Below are positions 34,506 through 44,126 of a DNA stretch of 64,000 bases, piece after piece. Source of the stretch: Chitinophagales bacterium. GTDB lineage: Bacteria; Bacteroidota; Bacteroidia; Chitinophagales; UBA8649. The notes under the pieces were generated by a model, which was not told where the DNA came from, did not search any database, and saw nothing but the letters and a program-made list of their open reading frames with translations. Location of the stretch: positions 1 through 64,000 of the forward strand of contig JACJYS010000009.1 in assembly GCA_020635995.1 (NCBI GenBank), given 5' to 3'. The position numbers and the translations under genes were made by a program. Every line of letters starts with the position of its first letter. The first letter of the stretch is position 1.

Positions 34506-35783
34506 ATGACAAAACTAAAAAATATAAAAAATATAGCAGTAATATTGTTTTTGTTTTTGAATATTAATATTGTATCGGCACAAAATACGGTATTGTATTT
34601 AGATAGTTGCTATGCAATGGCTAATCGGAATTATCCATTAATAAGCCAATTTAATTTACTTGAAAAATCTAAAGAATACTCTATAGATAATGCCAATAAA
34701 GGATATTTGCCTCAGTTGGGCATCTATGGTCAGGCTACTTATCAATCTGAAGTTACGCAGGTACAAATTCCTTTGCCAAATGTGGATATTCCTAAAATAA
34801 GTAAAGACCAATATAAACTTTATGGGGAAGTGGTGCAACCTATTACCGATTTGTTTAACCTAAAAAATCAAAAAGAAGTAATAAAAGCAAATTATCAAGT
34901 AGAAGAGCAAAAAATAGAAGTGGAACTGTACAAACTACACGAACGCATTAATAATTTATTTTTTGGAATACTACTAATAGATGCTCAAAATGAACAAGTT
35001 AACTTATTGATAAAAGATATTAAAGTAGGTATTAATAAATTAAATGCGGCTATAGAAAATGGTGTGGCGGTACAAAGTGATGCCGATAATTTAAAAGCTG
35101 AATTGTTAAAAGCCAATCAAAAAATAATAGAATTAGATGTTAACAGAAAAGCTTTTACTCAAATGTTATCTCATTTTATAGGTACAGAAATAACAGAAAG
35201 TACCGAATTAGTAAAACCGCAATTTCAAATAAATACCAACGAAATAAACCGACCGGAACTCTTAATGTTTGAAATGCAAGAAAAAACTTTTGATGCACAG
35301 AAAAAACTCATAAATGCAAAGGTTTTGCCTTATTTTAATTTGTTTTTTCAAGGTGGAGTAGGTCGCCCTGCATTAAATATGCTAAGCAATGATTTAGACG
35401 GATATTATATAACCGGTTTGAGATTAAACTGGAGAATTTCCAATTTTTATACATTTAAAAAGGAAAAGAAAATAGTGGATTTGAATAAGCAAGGTGTTGA
35501 TATACAAAGACAAATGTTTTTGTTTAATACCAATTTATTATTGCAACAACAAAATTCGGAAATTGACAAATATCTTCAGTTAATAAATACGGATAATGAT
35601 ATTATAAGTTTAAAAGAAAATGTGAAAAACACTACTAAAAATCAATTAGAATACGGTACAGCCACTTCAAATGATTATGTAACAGCGGTAAATGCTCAAA
35701 ATCAAGCTCAGCAAAATTTAGCTTTGCATAAAATACAGTTGCTAATGGCTCAGTACAATTATAAAACAACTCTTGGAAATTAA
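34506..35783 (+). CDS. TolC family outer-membrane efflux protein
   Basis: A 425-residue protein with a signal peptide (LFLFLNINIVSAQ) and two TolC-type helical halves: YLDSCYAMANRNYPLI in the first, and SLKENVKNTTKNQLEYGTATSNDYVTAVNAQNQAQQNL in the second, the usual coiled-coil hairpin ending. It forms the outer-membrane duct of the tripartite pump encoded by this operon. Confidence 0.9.
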   Translation: MTKLKNIKNIAVILFLFLNINIVSAQNTVLYLDSCYAMANRNYPLISQFNLLEKSKEYSIDNANKGYLPQLGIYGQATYQSEVTQVQIPLPNVDIPKISKDQYKLYGEVVQPITDLFNLKNQKEVIKANYQVEEQKIEVELYKLHERINNLFFGILLIDAQNEQVNLLIKDIKVGINKLNAAIENGVAVQSDADNLKAELLKANQKIIELDVNRKAFTQMLSHFIGTEITESTELVKPQFQINTNEINRPELLMFEMQEKTFDAQKKLINAKVLPYFNLFFQGGVGRPALNMLSNDLDGYYITGLRLNWRISNFYTFKKEKKIVDLNKQGVDIQRQMFLFNTNLLLQQQNSEIDKYLQLINTDNDIISLKENVKNTTKNQLEYGTATSNDYVTAVNAQNQAQQNLALHKIQLLMAQYNYKTTLGN

Positions 35784-35807
35784 AAACAACTAAAAAATAT
35801 TGACAAA

Positions 35808-36713
35808 ATGAAAAATCATAAATTATTCTTATTCTCAATTATAGCATCTTTTATTGCATTATCATCATGCAATAATGAAGATAGAGATTTTGATGCATCG
35901 GGTTCTTTTGAAGCGGTAGAAACTATTATTTCGGCAGAAGCAATGGGGACTATTAAAGAATTAAATATAGAAGAAGGGCAGGAGCTAAAAGAAAACCAGT
36001 ATATAGGTTATATAGATACAACACAGCTTTCTTTAAAGAAAAAACAAGTAGATGCTCAAATAAAATCTATTTTAAGCAAAAGACCAAATGTTTCAGTGCA
36101 ATTATCGGCATTACAGCAGCAGCTAAAAACTGCCGAAACAGAAAGAAACAGATATGCCAATTTAGTAAAAGAAAATGCTGCTCCTTCAAAACAATTAGAC
36201 GATATTAATGCTAATATTGAAGTGATTAAAAAGCAAATAGAAGCTCAAAAATCGGCATTAGAAATAACTAATCAAGGTATAGGAAATGATGCTTTGTCTT
36301 TATTTGTTCAGCAAGAACAGTTAAATGACCAAATTGCAAAATCAATACTTATTAATCCGGTAAAAGGTACGGTGCTTACAAAATTTGCCGAAACTAATGA
36401 AATGGCAGCCATGGGCAAACCATTGTATAAAATTGCAGATTTATCTACCATAATTTTGAGAACCTATATTAGTGGCAATCAGCTACCGCAAATAACGCTA
36501 AACCAAAAAGTAAAAGTTTATACCGATGATGGTAATGGCGGTTTTAAAGAAACCGAAGGCACTATAACTTGGATAAGCAATAAAGCAGAATTTACACCTA
36601 AAACTATACAAACAAAGGATGAAAGAGCTAATATGGTTTACGCTGTAAAAATAAATGTAGTTAATGACGGCACATACAAAATAGGTATGTATGGCGAAAT
36701 AAATTTTAATTAA
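35808..36713 (+). CDS. HlyD-family periplasmic adaptor (lipoprotein)
   Basis: A 301-residue membrane fusion protein anchored by lipidation (lipobox ALSSC) rather than by a transmembrane helix. Biotinyl-lipoyl halves (SAEAMGTIKELNIEEGQELKENQ and ILINPVKGTVLTKFAETNEMA) flank a helical hairpin rich in Q and K (about 75-165). It links the ABC permeases to TolC. Equivalent to YbhG in E. coli. Confidence 0.88.
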   Translation: MKNHKLFLFSIIASFIALSSCNNEDRDFDASGSFEAVETIISAEAMGTIKELNIEEGQELKENQYIGYIDTTQLSLKKKQVDAQIKSILSKRPNVSVQLSALQQQLKTAETERNRYANLVKENAAPSKQLDDINANIEVIKKQIEAQKSALEITNQGIGNDALSLFVQQEQLNDQIAKSILINPVKGTVLTKFAETNEMAAMGKPLYKIADLSTIILRTYISGNQLPQITLNQKVKVYTDDGNGGFKETEGTITWISNKAEFTPKTIQTKDERANMVYAVKINVVNDGTYKIGMYGEINFN

Positions 36714-36734
36714 ACATAGCACTTTTTAGCAGTG

Positions 36735-37646
36735 ATGGACGTAGTTTTAAACAACATATCAAAATCTTATAACAAAGGCGAAGTTAAAGCAGTAAAAGAT
36801 GTTTCTTTTTCTGTAAATGAAGGCGAATTGTTTGGATTAATAGGTCCGGACGGAGCAGGTAAAAGTACTATTTTTAGAATATTAACAACCTTACTTTTGC
36901 CCGATAGTGGCACAGCACAAGTAAATGGTTTTGATGTACAAAAAGAGTTTAAAGAAATAAGAAAAAGAGTAGGCTATATGCCGGGAAAATTCTCTTTATA
37001 CCAAGACTTAACCGTAGAGGAAAACTTAAACTTTTTTGCTACGGTATTTAATACCAGCATTGAAGAAAACTACGATTTAATAAAGGACATTTACATACAA
37101 ATAGAGCCTTTTAAAGATAGGAGAGCAGGCAAGCTATCGGGAGGAATGAAACAAAAATTGGCTTTGTGCTGCGCGTTAATTCACCGCCCGTCAGTATTGT
37201 TTTTAGACGAACCTACTACTGGCGTAGATGCCGTTTCTCGGAAAGAGTTTTGGGAAATGCTAAAACGCTTAAAACATCAAGGTATAACTATTTTAGTTTC
37301 AACTCCTTATATGGACGAAGCTACACTGTGCGAACGCATTGCTTTAATACAAAATGGTAGTATTATGTCTATAGATACACCTGCCAAAATAATAGAGCAA
37401 TATCCCGATAAATTGTTTGCCATAAAAGCTAATAATATGAGTAAGTTGCTGAATAATTTGAAAATGAACGAGCTTATAAAAAGCTGCAATGCTTTTGGAG
37501 AGTATCATCACATTACGCTAAAAAATGAAAATGATATTAAACTGCAAAATCAATTAATTGAGCAGCTAAAATTAAGTGGAAATGAAGAAATTGAAATTAA
37601 AACAATAGAACCTACTATTGAAGATTGTTTTATTAATTTAATGTAA
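36735..37646 (+). CDS. ABC transporter ATP-binding protein, first of two
   Basis: A 303-residue nucleotide-binding subunit with Walker A GPDGAGKST, Q-loop region GYMPGKFSLYQDLTVEENL, signature LSGGMKQKLAL and Walker B VLFLDEPTTGVD. A C-terminal extension of about 80 residues follows. E. coli YbhF fuses two such domains in one chain; here they are separate adjacent genes. The start at ATG 36735 is preferred over the GTG one codon earlier. Confidence 0.92.
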   Translation: MDVVLNNISKSYNKGEVKAVKDVSFSVNEGELFGLIGPDGAGKSTIFRILTTLLLPDSGTAQVNGFDVQKEFKEIRKRVGYMPGKFSLYQDLTVEENLNFFATVFNTSIEENYDLIKDIYIQIEPFKDRRAGKLSGGMKQKLALCCALIHRPSVLFLDEPTTGVDAVSRKEFWEMLKRLKHQGITILVSTPYMDEATLCERIALIQNGSIMSIDTPAKIIEQYPDKLFAIKANNMSKLLNNLKMNELIKSCNAFGEYHHITLKNENDIKLQNQLIEQLKLSGNEEIEIKTIEPTIEDCFINLM

Positions 37647-37649
37647 TTG

Positions 37650-38393
37650 ATGGATAAAGAAATTGTAATATCAACTCATAAGCTAACTAAGCAATTTGGA
37701 GATTTTGTAGCTACCAATCAAATAACTTTTGATGTGTATAAAGGCGAAATTTTTGGATTTTTAGGAGCAAATGGAGCAGGAAAAACAACAGCTATGCGTA
37801 TGCTTTGTGGCTTGAGTGTTCCTTCTTCTGGCGAAGCTACAATAGCAGGTTTTGACATATATAAGCAAACCGAAGAAATAAAGAAAAATATAGGCTATAT
37901 GAGTCAGAAATTTTCTTTGTACGAAGATTTAACCGTGGTAGAAAATATTAATTTTTTTGGTGGCATATATGGTTTGAGTGATAAACAGTTAAAAACCAAA
38001 AGTGAACAATTAATACAAACTTTGGGTATGCAAGATTTGAGTAAAAAATTAGTAGGTAGTTTGCCTTTAGGTTGGAAACAAAAACTTGCTTTTTCGGTAG
38101 CCATTTTGCACGATCCTAAAATTGTATTTTTAGATGAACCCACAGGAGGTGTTGACCCCGTAACAAGGCGGCAGTTTTGGGACATGATTTATAATGCCTC
38201 AGACAGGGGAATAACTGTTTTTGTTACCACACATTATATGGACGAAGCAGAATATTGCAACCGAGTTTCTATGATGGTAGATGGTGTTATAAAAGCATTA
38301 GATAGCCCTATAAATTTAAAAAAACAGTATAATGCAGCCTCTATGGATGAAGTATTTTTTGAATTAGCAAGAGGAGCAAAAAGAAGCGAATAG
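37650..38393 (+). CDS. ABC transporter ATP-binding protein, second of two
   Basis: A 247-residue subunit with Walker A GANGAGKTT and Walker B IVFLDEPTGGVD. Its signature is the variant LPLGWKQKLAF instead of LSGGQ, as in the C-terminal half of YbhF-type proteins. This suggests a hetero-pair with the preceding gene in which the two ATP sites differ. It starts 3 bases after the first ATPase; the ATG at 37650 is used rather than the TTG before it. Confidence 0.92.
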   Translation: MDKEIVISTHKLTKQFGDFVATNQITFDVYKGEIFGFLGANGAGKTTAMRMLCGLSVPSSGEATIAGFDIYKQTEEIKKNIGYMSQKFSLYEDLTVVENINFFGGIYGLSDKQLKTKSEQLIQTLGMQDLSKKLVGSLPLGWKQKLAFSVAILHDPKIVFLDEPTGGVDPVTRRQFWDMIYNASDRGITVFVTTHYMDEAEYCNRVSMMVDGVIKALDSPINLKKQYNAASMDEVFFELARGAKRSE

Positions 38394-38395
38394 AG

Positions 38396-39529
38396 ATGAG
38401 TAAAAAGATATTTTCATTTTTTGATTCCCAGTTTTGGGCGTTTGTAAAAAAAGAGTTTTATCATGTTTTTAGAGATAAAAAAACCTTGTTATTACTTTTT
38501 GGAATGCCTGTGGCACAAATATTAATTTTTGGTTTTGCCCTTACTAATGAAATAAAAAACTCAAAAATAGTAGTGTGCGATTATGCTAATGACATAAGTT
38601 CTCATGAAATTATTAATAAAATAGAAGCCAGTAAGTATTTTGAAGTAGAAAAATCATTGTTGAGTCATAGTGAAATAGAAAGTGCATTTAAAACAGGAAA
38701 AGTGAAGTTGGCAATAGTTTTTCCTGCTAATTTTAATGATGATTTAGCACACTTAAATAAAGCACAAATTCAAATTATAGCCGATGCTTCGGACCCAAAT
38801 ACTGCCAATACTTTAAGTACTTATGCTATGGGCATAATAATGGACTATCAGCAGCAGTTAATGAACGGAGCTTCTGTGCCTATGCAAATAACTACAGATT
38901 TACGCATGATTTATAATCCCGAGCTTAAAGGAGTATATAATTTTGTGCCCGGAGTAATGGCTTTAGTTTTACTTTTAGTGTGTGTGCTTATGACTTCGGT
39001 TTCTATAGTTAGAGAAAAAGAATTAGGAACTATGGAAGTTTTGTTGGTTTCTCCATTTAACCCCGTTATGGTAGTAATAGCTAAAGCTGTTCCTTATTTT
39101 ATTTTGTCGCTTATTAATCTTACCGTTATTTTATTGTTGAGCTCGTTTGTTATGGGCATGCCTATAAATGGGAGCTTGGCATTGCTTTATTTTTCCAGTT
39201 CTATTCTTATATGTACGGCTTTAGCTTTAGGTTTATTAATATCTAATTTAACCGACAGCCAAGAAACAGCTATGCTACTTTCATTAATGGGAATGCTACT
39301 GCCTACGGTTTTATTTACAGGATTTATGTTTCCTTTAGAAAATATGCCTTTGCCTTTGCAATATATATCTAATCTTATTCCTTCAAAATGGTATTATATA
39401 ATTGTAAAATCTATAATGATAAAAGGTTTAGGTATAAAAGCAATATGGAAAGAGTTGCTAATTCTTACTGGAATGACAGTGTTTTTGTTATTGGTAAGTA
39501 TTAAAAAATTTAAAACCCGTTTAGAATAA
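38396..39529 (+). CDS. ABC-2 type permease (YbhS/YbhR-like), first
   Basis: A 377-residue protein with the ABC-2 layout: one N-terminal helix after FVKKEFYHVFRDKKTLLLLFGMP, a large extracytoplasmic domain (about 50-180), then five helices with SVSIVREKELGTMEVLLVSP, a hallmark coupling segment. It forms the membrane channel with the next gene. Its stop overlaps that gene's ATG by 1 base (TAATG). Confidence 0.92.
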   Translation: MSKKIFSFFDSQFWAFVKKEFYHVFRDKKTLLLLFGMPVAQILIFGFALTNEIKNSKIVVCDYANDISSHEIINKIEASKYFEVEKSLLSHSEIESAFKTGKVKLAIVFPANFNDDLAHLNKAQIQIIADASDPNTANTLSTYAMGIIMDYQQQLMNGASVPMQITTDLRMIYNPELKGVYNFVPGVMALVLLLVCVLMTSVSIVREKELGTMEVLLVSPFNPVMVVIAKAVPYFILSLINLTVILLLSSFVMGMPINGSLALLYFSSSILICTALALGLLISNLTDSQETAMLLSLMGMLLPTVLFTGFMFPLENMPLPLQYISNLIPSKWYYIIVKSIMIKGLGIKAIWKELLILTGMTVFLLLVSIKKFKTRLE

Positions 39530-40653
39530 TGAGAACACTGAAAATATTGCTAAAAAAAGAATTCCGACAAATTCTTAGAAATACCACTATTTTACGATTA
39601 ATAATAGCCATGCCTGTTATTCAATTACTAATATTGCCTATGGCGGCAGATTATGAAATTAAAAACATCAATATTTCAGTTGTTGACCACGACCATAGTA
39701 CTTATTCTCAAAAACTAATAGATAAAATATTTGCTTCGGGATATTTTCAGCTAAATGATTATAGCAATTCTTTTGATGAATCTTTTCAAGAGTTTCAGCA
39801 CGATAATTCGGATATTATTATAGAAATACCACAAAATTTTGAGAAAGATTTATTGGTAGAAAGTAAATCAAGTTTATTTCTTGCCGCTAATTCAATAAAT
39901 GGAGTTAAAGCATCGGTGGGTTCGGCATATTTAAGTAGTATTATTAGAAATTTTAATTCTGAAATACAGGTAGATTACATACAAACTAATAATAAGCCGG
40001 TTTCAATGCAGCAAATTGAAGTAGTAAATATTAATTGGTTTAATCCATATTTGAATTATACTCTTTTTATGGTTCCGGGTATTTTAGTACTTTTAGTTAC
40101 TATGGTGGGAGCCTATATGAGTGCTTTAAATATTGTAAAAGAAAAAGAAATAGGAACTATAGAGCAAATAAATGTTACACCGGTTAAAAAGATTTATTTT
40201 TTATTAGGAAAACTTATTCCGTTTTGGATTATAGGCATTCTTGTGTTTAGTTTGGGTTTATTTGGTATAGCAAGGATAGTATATCATATAGTACCGGTAG
40301 GTTCGCTACTTTTACTATATTCCTTTTTAGGTATTTATTTAGTGGTAATGTTGGGCATAGGTTTATTAATATCTACCTATAGCGAAACGCAGCAGCAAGC
40401 CATGTCTTTAGCTTTCTTTTTTATGATGATATTTATATTGATGGGAGGTTTGTTTACCCCAATAGATAGTATGCCGGTATGGGCACAATGGATAGCACAT
40501 TTGAATCCTGTTACTTATTTTATAGAAGTAGTGCGTATGGTAGTGCTAAAAGGTAGTAATTTTATGGATATTAAATTTCACTTTTTAATAATGTTTTGCA
40601 TGGCTATATTTTTCAACGTATGGTCGTTACTAAATTATAAGAAAATTTCTTGA
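39529..40653 (+). CDS. ABC-2 type permease (YbhS/YbhR-like), second
   Basis: A 374-residue paralogue of the preceding permease with the same topology. It begins LLKKEFRQILRNTTILRLIIAMP and carries ALNIVKEKEIGTIEQINVTP. Last gene of the efflux operon; 36 bases separate it from the AtoE-type transporter on the same strand. Confidence 0.92.
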   Translation: MRTLKILLKKEFRQILRNTTILRLIIAMPVIQLLILPMAADYEIKNINISVVDHDHSTYSQKLIDKIFASGYFQLNDYSNSFDESFQEFQHDNSDIIIEIPQNFEKDLLVESKSSLFLAANSINGVKASVGSAYLSSIIRNFNSEIQVDYIQTNNKPVSMQQIEVVNINWFNPYLNYTLFMVPGILVLLVTMVGAYMSALNIVKEKEIGTIEQINVTPVKKIYFLLGKLIPFWIIGILVFSLGLFGIARIVYHIVPVGSLLLLYSFLGIYLVVMLGIGLLISTYSETQQQAMSLAFFFMMIFILMGGLFTPIDSMPVWAQWIAHLNPVTYFIEVVRMVVLKGSNFMDIKFHFLIMFCMAIFFNVWSLLNYKKIS

Positions 40654-40689
40654 TAAGAGCAAATCATAGGAATTTTATACCTTAGCTTT

Positions 40690-42054
40690 ATGAATTTCTT
40701 TAAAGCTTATAATAATTTCTTTAAAAAGTATTTCCCTTCTCCATTAACAATAGGACTGTTGCTTACCATTATCAGTTTTATTTTAGCGTGGATTTTTACG
40801 GCTAAAAATGCAAACACCAATTTTTATGGTACAGAACTCATGAATTATTGGTTTAGTGGCATGTTTAAAAGTAGTTTATTGGCATTTACTATCCACATGA
40901 TGCTTATTTTGGTTTTAGGGCATATTATAGCACTTTCAAAACCGGCAGAAAAAGTAATAGATTGGGTGCTTAAATTTTGTACAAATACAGCTTCCTCTGT
41001 TTTTTTAGTGAGTTTGTTAACTATTTTAGTTTCTTTGTTTAATTGGGGATTTGGGCTAATTTTTGGGGCAATATTTGCCAGAAAAATAGGCGATAAATTT
41101 AAAAAAGAACATAAAGCCATAAATTATCCACTGGTAGTGGCTGTGGCATACATCGGCATGATGGTTTGGCATGGTGGATTGTCGGGTTCTGCTCCTTTAA
41201 CTGTAGCCGGGGCAACTCATACTTATGTTAATGAAATTGGCGTTATTTCATTGCAAAAAACTTTATTTAGCTCTATGAATATAGTGGCAACATTAATTGT
41301 TGTTTTTATAATTCCACTTGTCTTATACTTTTTTGCCAAACAAACTAAAAATATGGTAATTCCAAACTTAAAAAAGATACATGAACATAAAATTTTAATA
41401 GAAAATGAAAACGCTTTAGCTGATAAATTTGAGTTAAAACCTTATTTAAGTATTTTGGTGGGAGCGGTTATGCTTTTATATTTTGTTTATTTGAGCTACA
41501 GCAAAGTTAAAGAGGGTGGTAGCGTGCTGAGCATTTTAAATTTAGAAACCACAAATTTGTTGCTTTTATCTTTGGCAATTCTGCTACATGGCAATATTAA
41601 AAACTTTTTGTTTGCTTTAGAAGAAGCAATAGGGGATGTAAGTGGAATTTTAATACAATTTCCCTTGTATTTTGGTATAATGGGAATTATAAACGGTAGC
41701 GGATTAGCGGTACTAATAGCCAATGCTTTTACGGAAATTTCTAATAATTTTACTTTACCATTGTTTACATTTTTAAGTGCAGGATTGTTAAATATTTTTA
41801 TTCCCAGTGGAGGAGGGCAGTGGCAGGTGCAAGCTCCTATTATTATAGCTTCGGCAAAAAATACGGGTGTTTCTATAGAAAAATTAATTATGGCTATGAG
41901 TTATGGCGACCAGCTTACCAATATGCTGCAACCTTTTTGGGCATTGCCATTGCTGGGTATTACACAGCTAAAAGCTAAAGATATATTGCCTTATACTTTA
42001 TTGTTATTTGTTTTAGGTTTAATTATTTTCACAACTATTTTAATAATTTTTTGA
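40690..42054 (+). CDS. short-chain fatty acid transporter (AtoE family)
   Basis: A 454-residue inner-membrane carrier with about eleven helices. It shows the AtoE-type start (FFKKYFPSPLTIGLLLTIIS), LFNWGFGLIFGAIFAR and the C-terminal core NIFIPSGGGQWQVQAPIII. Family members take up short-chain acids such as acetoacetate or butyrate. That fits the CoA-transferase and HMG-CoA lyase elsewhere in the window, though the genes are far apart. Confidence 0.85.
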   Translation: MNFFKAYNNFFKKYFPSPLTIGLLLTIISFILAWIFTAKNANTNFYGTELMNYWFSGMFKSSLLAFTIHMMLILVLGHIIALSKPAEKVIDWVLKFCTNTASSVFLVSLLTILVSLFNWGFGLIFGAIFARKIGDKFKKEHKAINYPLVVAVAYIGMMVWHGGLSGSAPLTVAGATHTYVNEIGVISLQKTLFSSMNIVATLIVVFIIPLVLYFFAKQTKNMVIPNLKKIHEHKILIENENALADKFELKPYLSILVGAVMLLYFVYLSYSKVKEGGSVLSILNLETTNLLLLSLAILLHGNIKNFLFALEEAIGDVSGILIQFPLYFGIMGIINGSGLAVLIANAFTEISNNFTLPLFTFLSAGLLNIFIPSGGGQWQVQAPIIIASAKNTGVSIEKLIMAMSYGDQLTNMLQPFWALPLLGITQLKAKDILPYTLLLFVLGLIIFTTILIIF

Positions 42055-42105
42055 AAAAAGTCCGTTTATTTGCAACTCAATTGCATTAAGCATTGTTTAG
42101 CATTT

Positions 42106-42531
42106 ATGTCAAGAAGCCATAAACATCATCACCCACACGACCACAGCGGATTAAAATTAAGTGTATTTTTATCTGCATTGTGTTTGGTACATTGCTTAAC
42201 GTTCCCTTTTTTAATAGCACTTTTACCTATGGTAAATATAGCTTTTCATCCACCTGAATGGATAGAGTTTACTTTGCTGGGAGCTACGGCAGCTTTAGGT
42301 TTGTATTCTATGAGGCACGGCATTTCTATGCACTATCATAAATTTGCTCCTTTAATTATTTTTTTAATTGGAATAATAGGAGCTTTTTCTATTCATATAA
42401 TATGGCATACTCATGAATTAAATTGGTATAAAGTAGCTTTAGAGGTATTTTTTGCTCTTTTAATAGCTATGTCGCAGGTTATTAATTACAGATGGGCAAA
42501 TACTTATGCGTGCACAGTGCACAGCCATTAG
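42106..42531 (+). CDS. MerC domain membrane protein
   Basis: A 141-residue protein with four helices and a histidine-rich cytoplasmic start (SRSHKHHHPHDHSG). CLVHCLTFPFLIALLP matches the metal-binding first-helix region of MerC-type proteins. MerC moves mercuric ions, but most Bacteroidota homologues have no proven metal. No mer genes are nearby. The ATG at 42106 is preferred over the earlier TTG at 42070. Confidence 0.8.
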   Translation: MSRSHKHHHPHDHSGLKLSVFLSALCLVHCLTFPFLIALLPMVNIAFHPPEWIEFTLLGATAALGLYSMRHGISMHYHKFAPLIIFLIGIIGAFSIHIIWHTHELNWYKVALEVFFALLIAMSQVINYRWANTYACTVHSH

Positions 42532-42560
42532 TTTTGCTGATTTATCTTTATGAGATTAAA

Positions 42561-42625
42561 GGTATTGCTCTATGGGCATTTACCATTGTAAAACACAAAA
42601 TAGTCTAATCTATTTCGTGTTTTAC
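42561..42625. repeat. dispersed palindromic repeat, copy 2, possible bidirectional terminator
   Basis: Reverse complement of the 33111-33171 repeat. The hairpin at 42588-42625 has 16-base arms with one mismatch (GTAAAACACAAAATAG / CTATTTCGTGTTTTAC) around TCTAAT. It lies in the convergent gap between the MerC-like and flippase genes, where it could end both transcripts. Confidence 0.75.
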
Positions 42626-42631
42626 AAAGTA

Positions 42632-44089
42632 TTATTTTTTGCTTAACAACTTTTTTATATCTCGCCCAAAAGCAAAGGCTATAAAAAGTACTAAAGTAGC
42701 ATTTGCCAAAATTAATTTAATAAACAGGTTGTTTATAGGTGCAAAATAAAACACTAAGTATATAAATATTCCTATACTTATATAAACTAAGTTTTTTGTT
42801 ATATTGTACGGCACAGGATAGTATTTTTTGCCCCACAGCCAAGAGAAAACTGTCATAACAAAATAAGAGAAAAATGTAGCCCACGCACTTGCCCAATAGC
42901 CATATTTGGGTATTAACAATACATTTATAAGTATAGTAACTACGGCTCCTGTAATAGAAATAATAGTGGCATAATGTGTTTTATCGCCTACTTTATACCA
43001 CACACTTAGATTGTAAAAAATACCCAAAAACAAATAAGCCATTAATAGAATAGGTACTAAATCTTTCCCTGCCCTAAAACTTGGTCCTAATGCCATTATT
43101 ATCCAATCTAAATTTAAAGAAACAGCCAAAAAAACTGCTACTCCGGCTATAACAAAAAAGTCCATAGCTTTAGCTAAAACGGGGAGGGCATCATCATCTT
43201 TAGCTTGCTTAAAAAAGAAAGGTTCTGCTCCCATGCGGTAGGCTTGCACCACTAAACTCATAAAAATGCTTAGCTTGTACGCCATGCCATAAATACCTAC
43301 TTGCACGTTTCTTTCTTCAAGTGTGCCAGGCAATAGATATTTTAGTAAAATACGGTCAATGGTTTCGTTAACAATGCCTGCTAAACCTACAATAACAAGC
43401 GGTAAGCCGTATTTGAGCATTTGTTGCCACGTTTGTTTATCAAATTGTAGTTTTGTTTTAATAATTTGAGGTATAAAAACTAAAAATGTAGCTAAACTGG
43501 CAATCATATTAGCGAGAAAAACATAAAAAAGTGCTTGTTTTTCATCAAAAACGCCACCGTTTTGGGCATTTTTATACATTGGATATAAAAGTGCAATGTT
43601 AAGTGTAACCGTTAATACTACATTAAGCAGTTTTATGGCTACGTATTTTAAAGGCTTGCTTTCTAACCTTAAGCGAGCAAAAGGAATATTGCTAAGCGTA
43701 TCAAAAGCTAAAATAAGAGCAACCAACTTAATAATAAAGCCATAGTTAGGGTAAGATAATAGTGCGGCTATTTTGTCGGCACTTAAAAAAATACCTAAAG
43801 CAAAAATAAAAGTAGTACCCAGCAAACTAATAAAAGCAGTGCTAAAAACTTTGTTAGCATCACTTTTATGAGAAGCAAAACGGAAAAAAGCAGTTTCCAT
43901 GCCGTACATTAGTAGCACATTAAAAAAAGCTACATAAGCATAAATTTCGGTAATTATACCAACGCCTGCCGGGCTATTGTCAAAAACATAGCTTTGAAAA
44001 GGAGCTATCAGCCAGTTTAAAGAACGAACCAGTATGGTACTAATTCCATATATTAAAGTTTGGTTAGCTAATTGCTTTAATTTGCTCAA
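42632..44089 (-). CDS. polysaccharide flippase (Wzx/MATE-like)
   Basis: A 485-residue membrane protein with about fourteen helices. The start is MSKLKQLANQTLIYGIST, a common opening of Bacteroidota oligosaccharide flippases, with initiation at TTG (44089) and no suitable ATG nearby. It should move lipid-linked glycans across the inner membrane. No glycosyltransferases are adjacent; it follows the VWA protein gene by 37 bases on the same strand. Confidence 0.85.
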   Translation of the reverse strand: MSKLKQLANQTLIYGISTILVRSLNWLIAPFQSYVFDNSPAGVGIITEIYAYVAFFNVLLMYGMETAFFRFASHKSDANKVFSTAFISLLGTTFIFALGIFLSADKIAALLSYPNYGFIIKLVALILAFDTLSNIPFARLRLESKPLKYVAIKLLNVVLTVTLNIALLYPMYKNAQNGGVFDEKQALFYVFLANMIASLATFLVFIPQIIKTKLQFDKQTWQQMLKYGLPLVIVGLAGIVNETIDRILLKYLLPGTLEERNVQVGIYGMAYKLSIFMSLVVQAYRMGAEPFFFKQAKDDDALPVLAKAMDFFVIAGVAVFLAVSLNLDWIIMALGPSFRAGKDLVPILLMAYLFLGIFYNLSVWYKVGDKTHYATIISITGAVVTILINVLLIPKYGYWASAWATFFSYFVMTVFSWLWGKKYYPVPYNITKNLVYISIGIFIYLVFYFAPINNLFIKLILANATLVLFIAFAFGRDIKKLLSKK

Positions 44090-44126
44090 CGGTTATAATT
44101 TTTTATAAAGCTAAGAAAAGTCAAAG

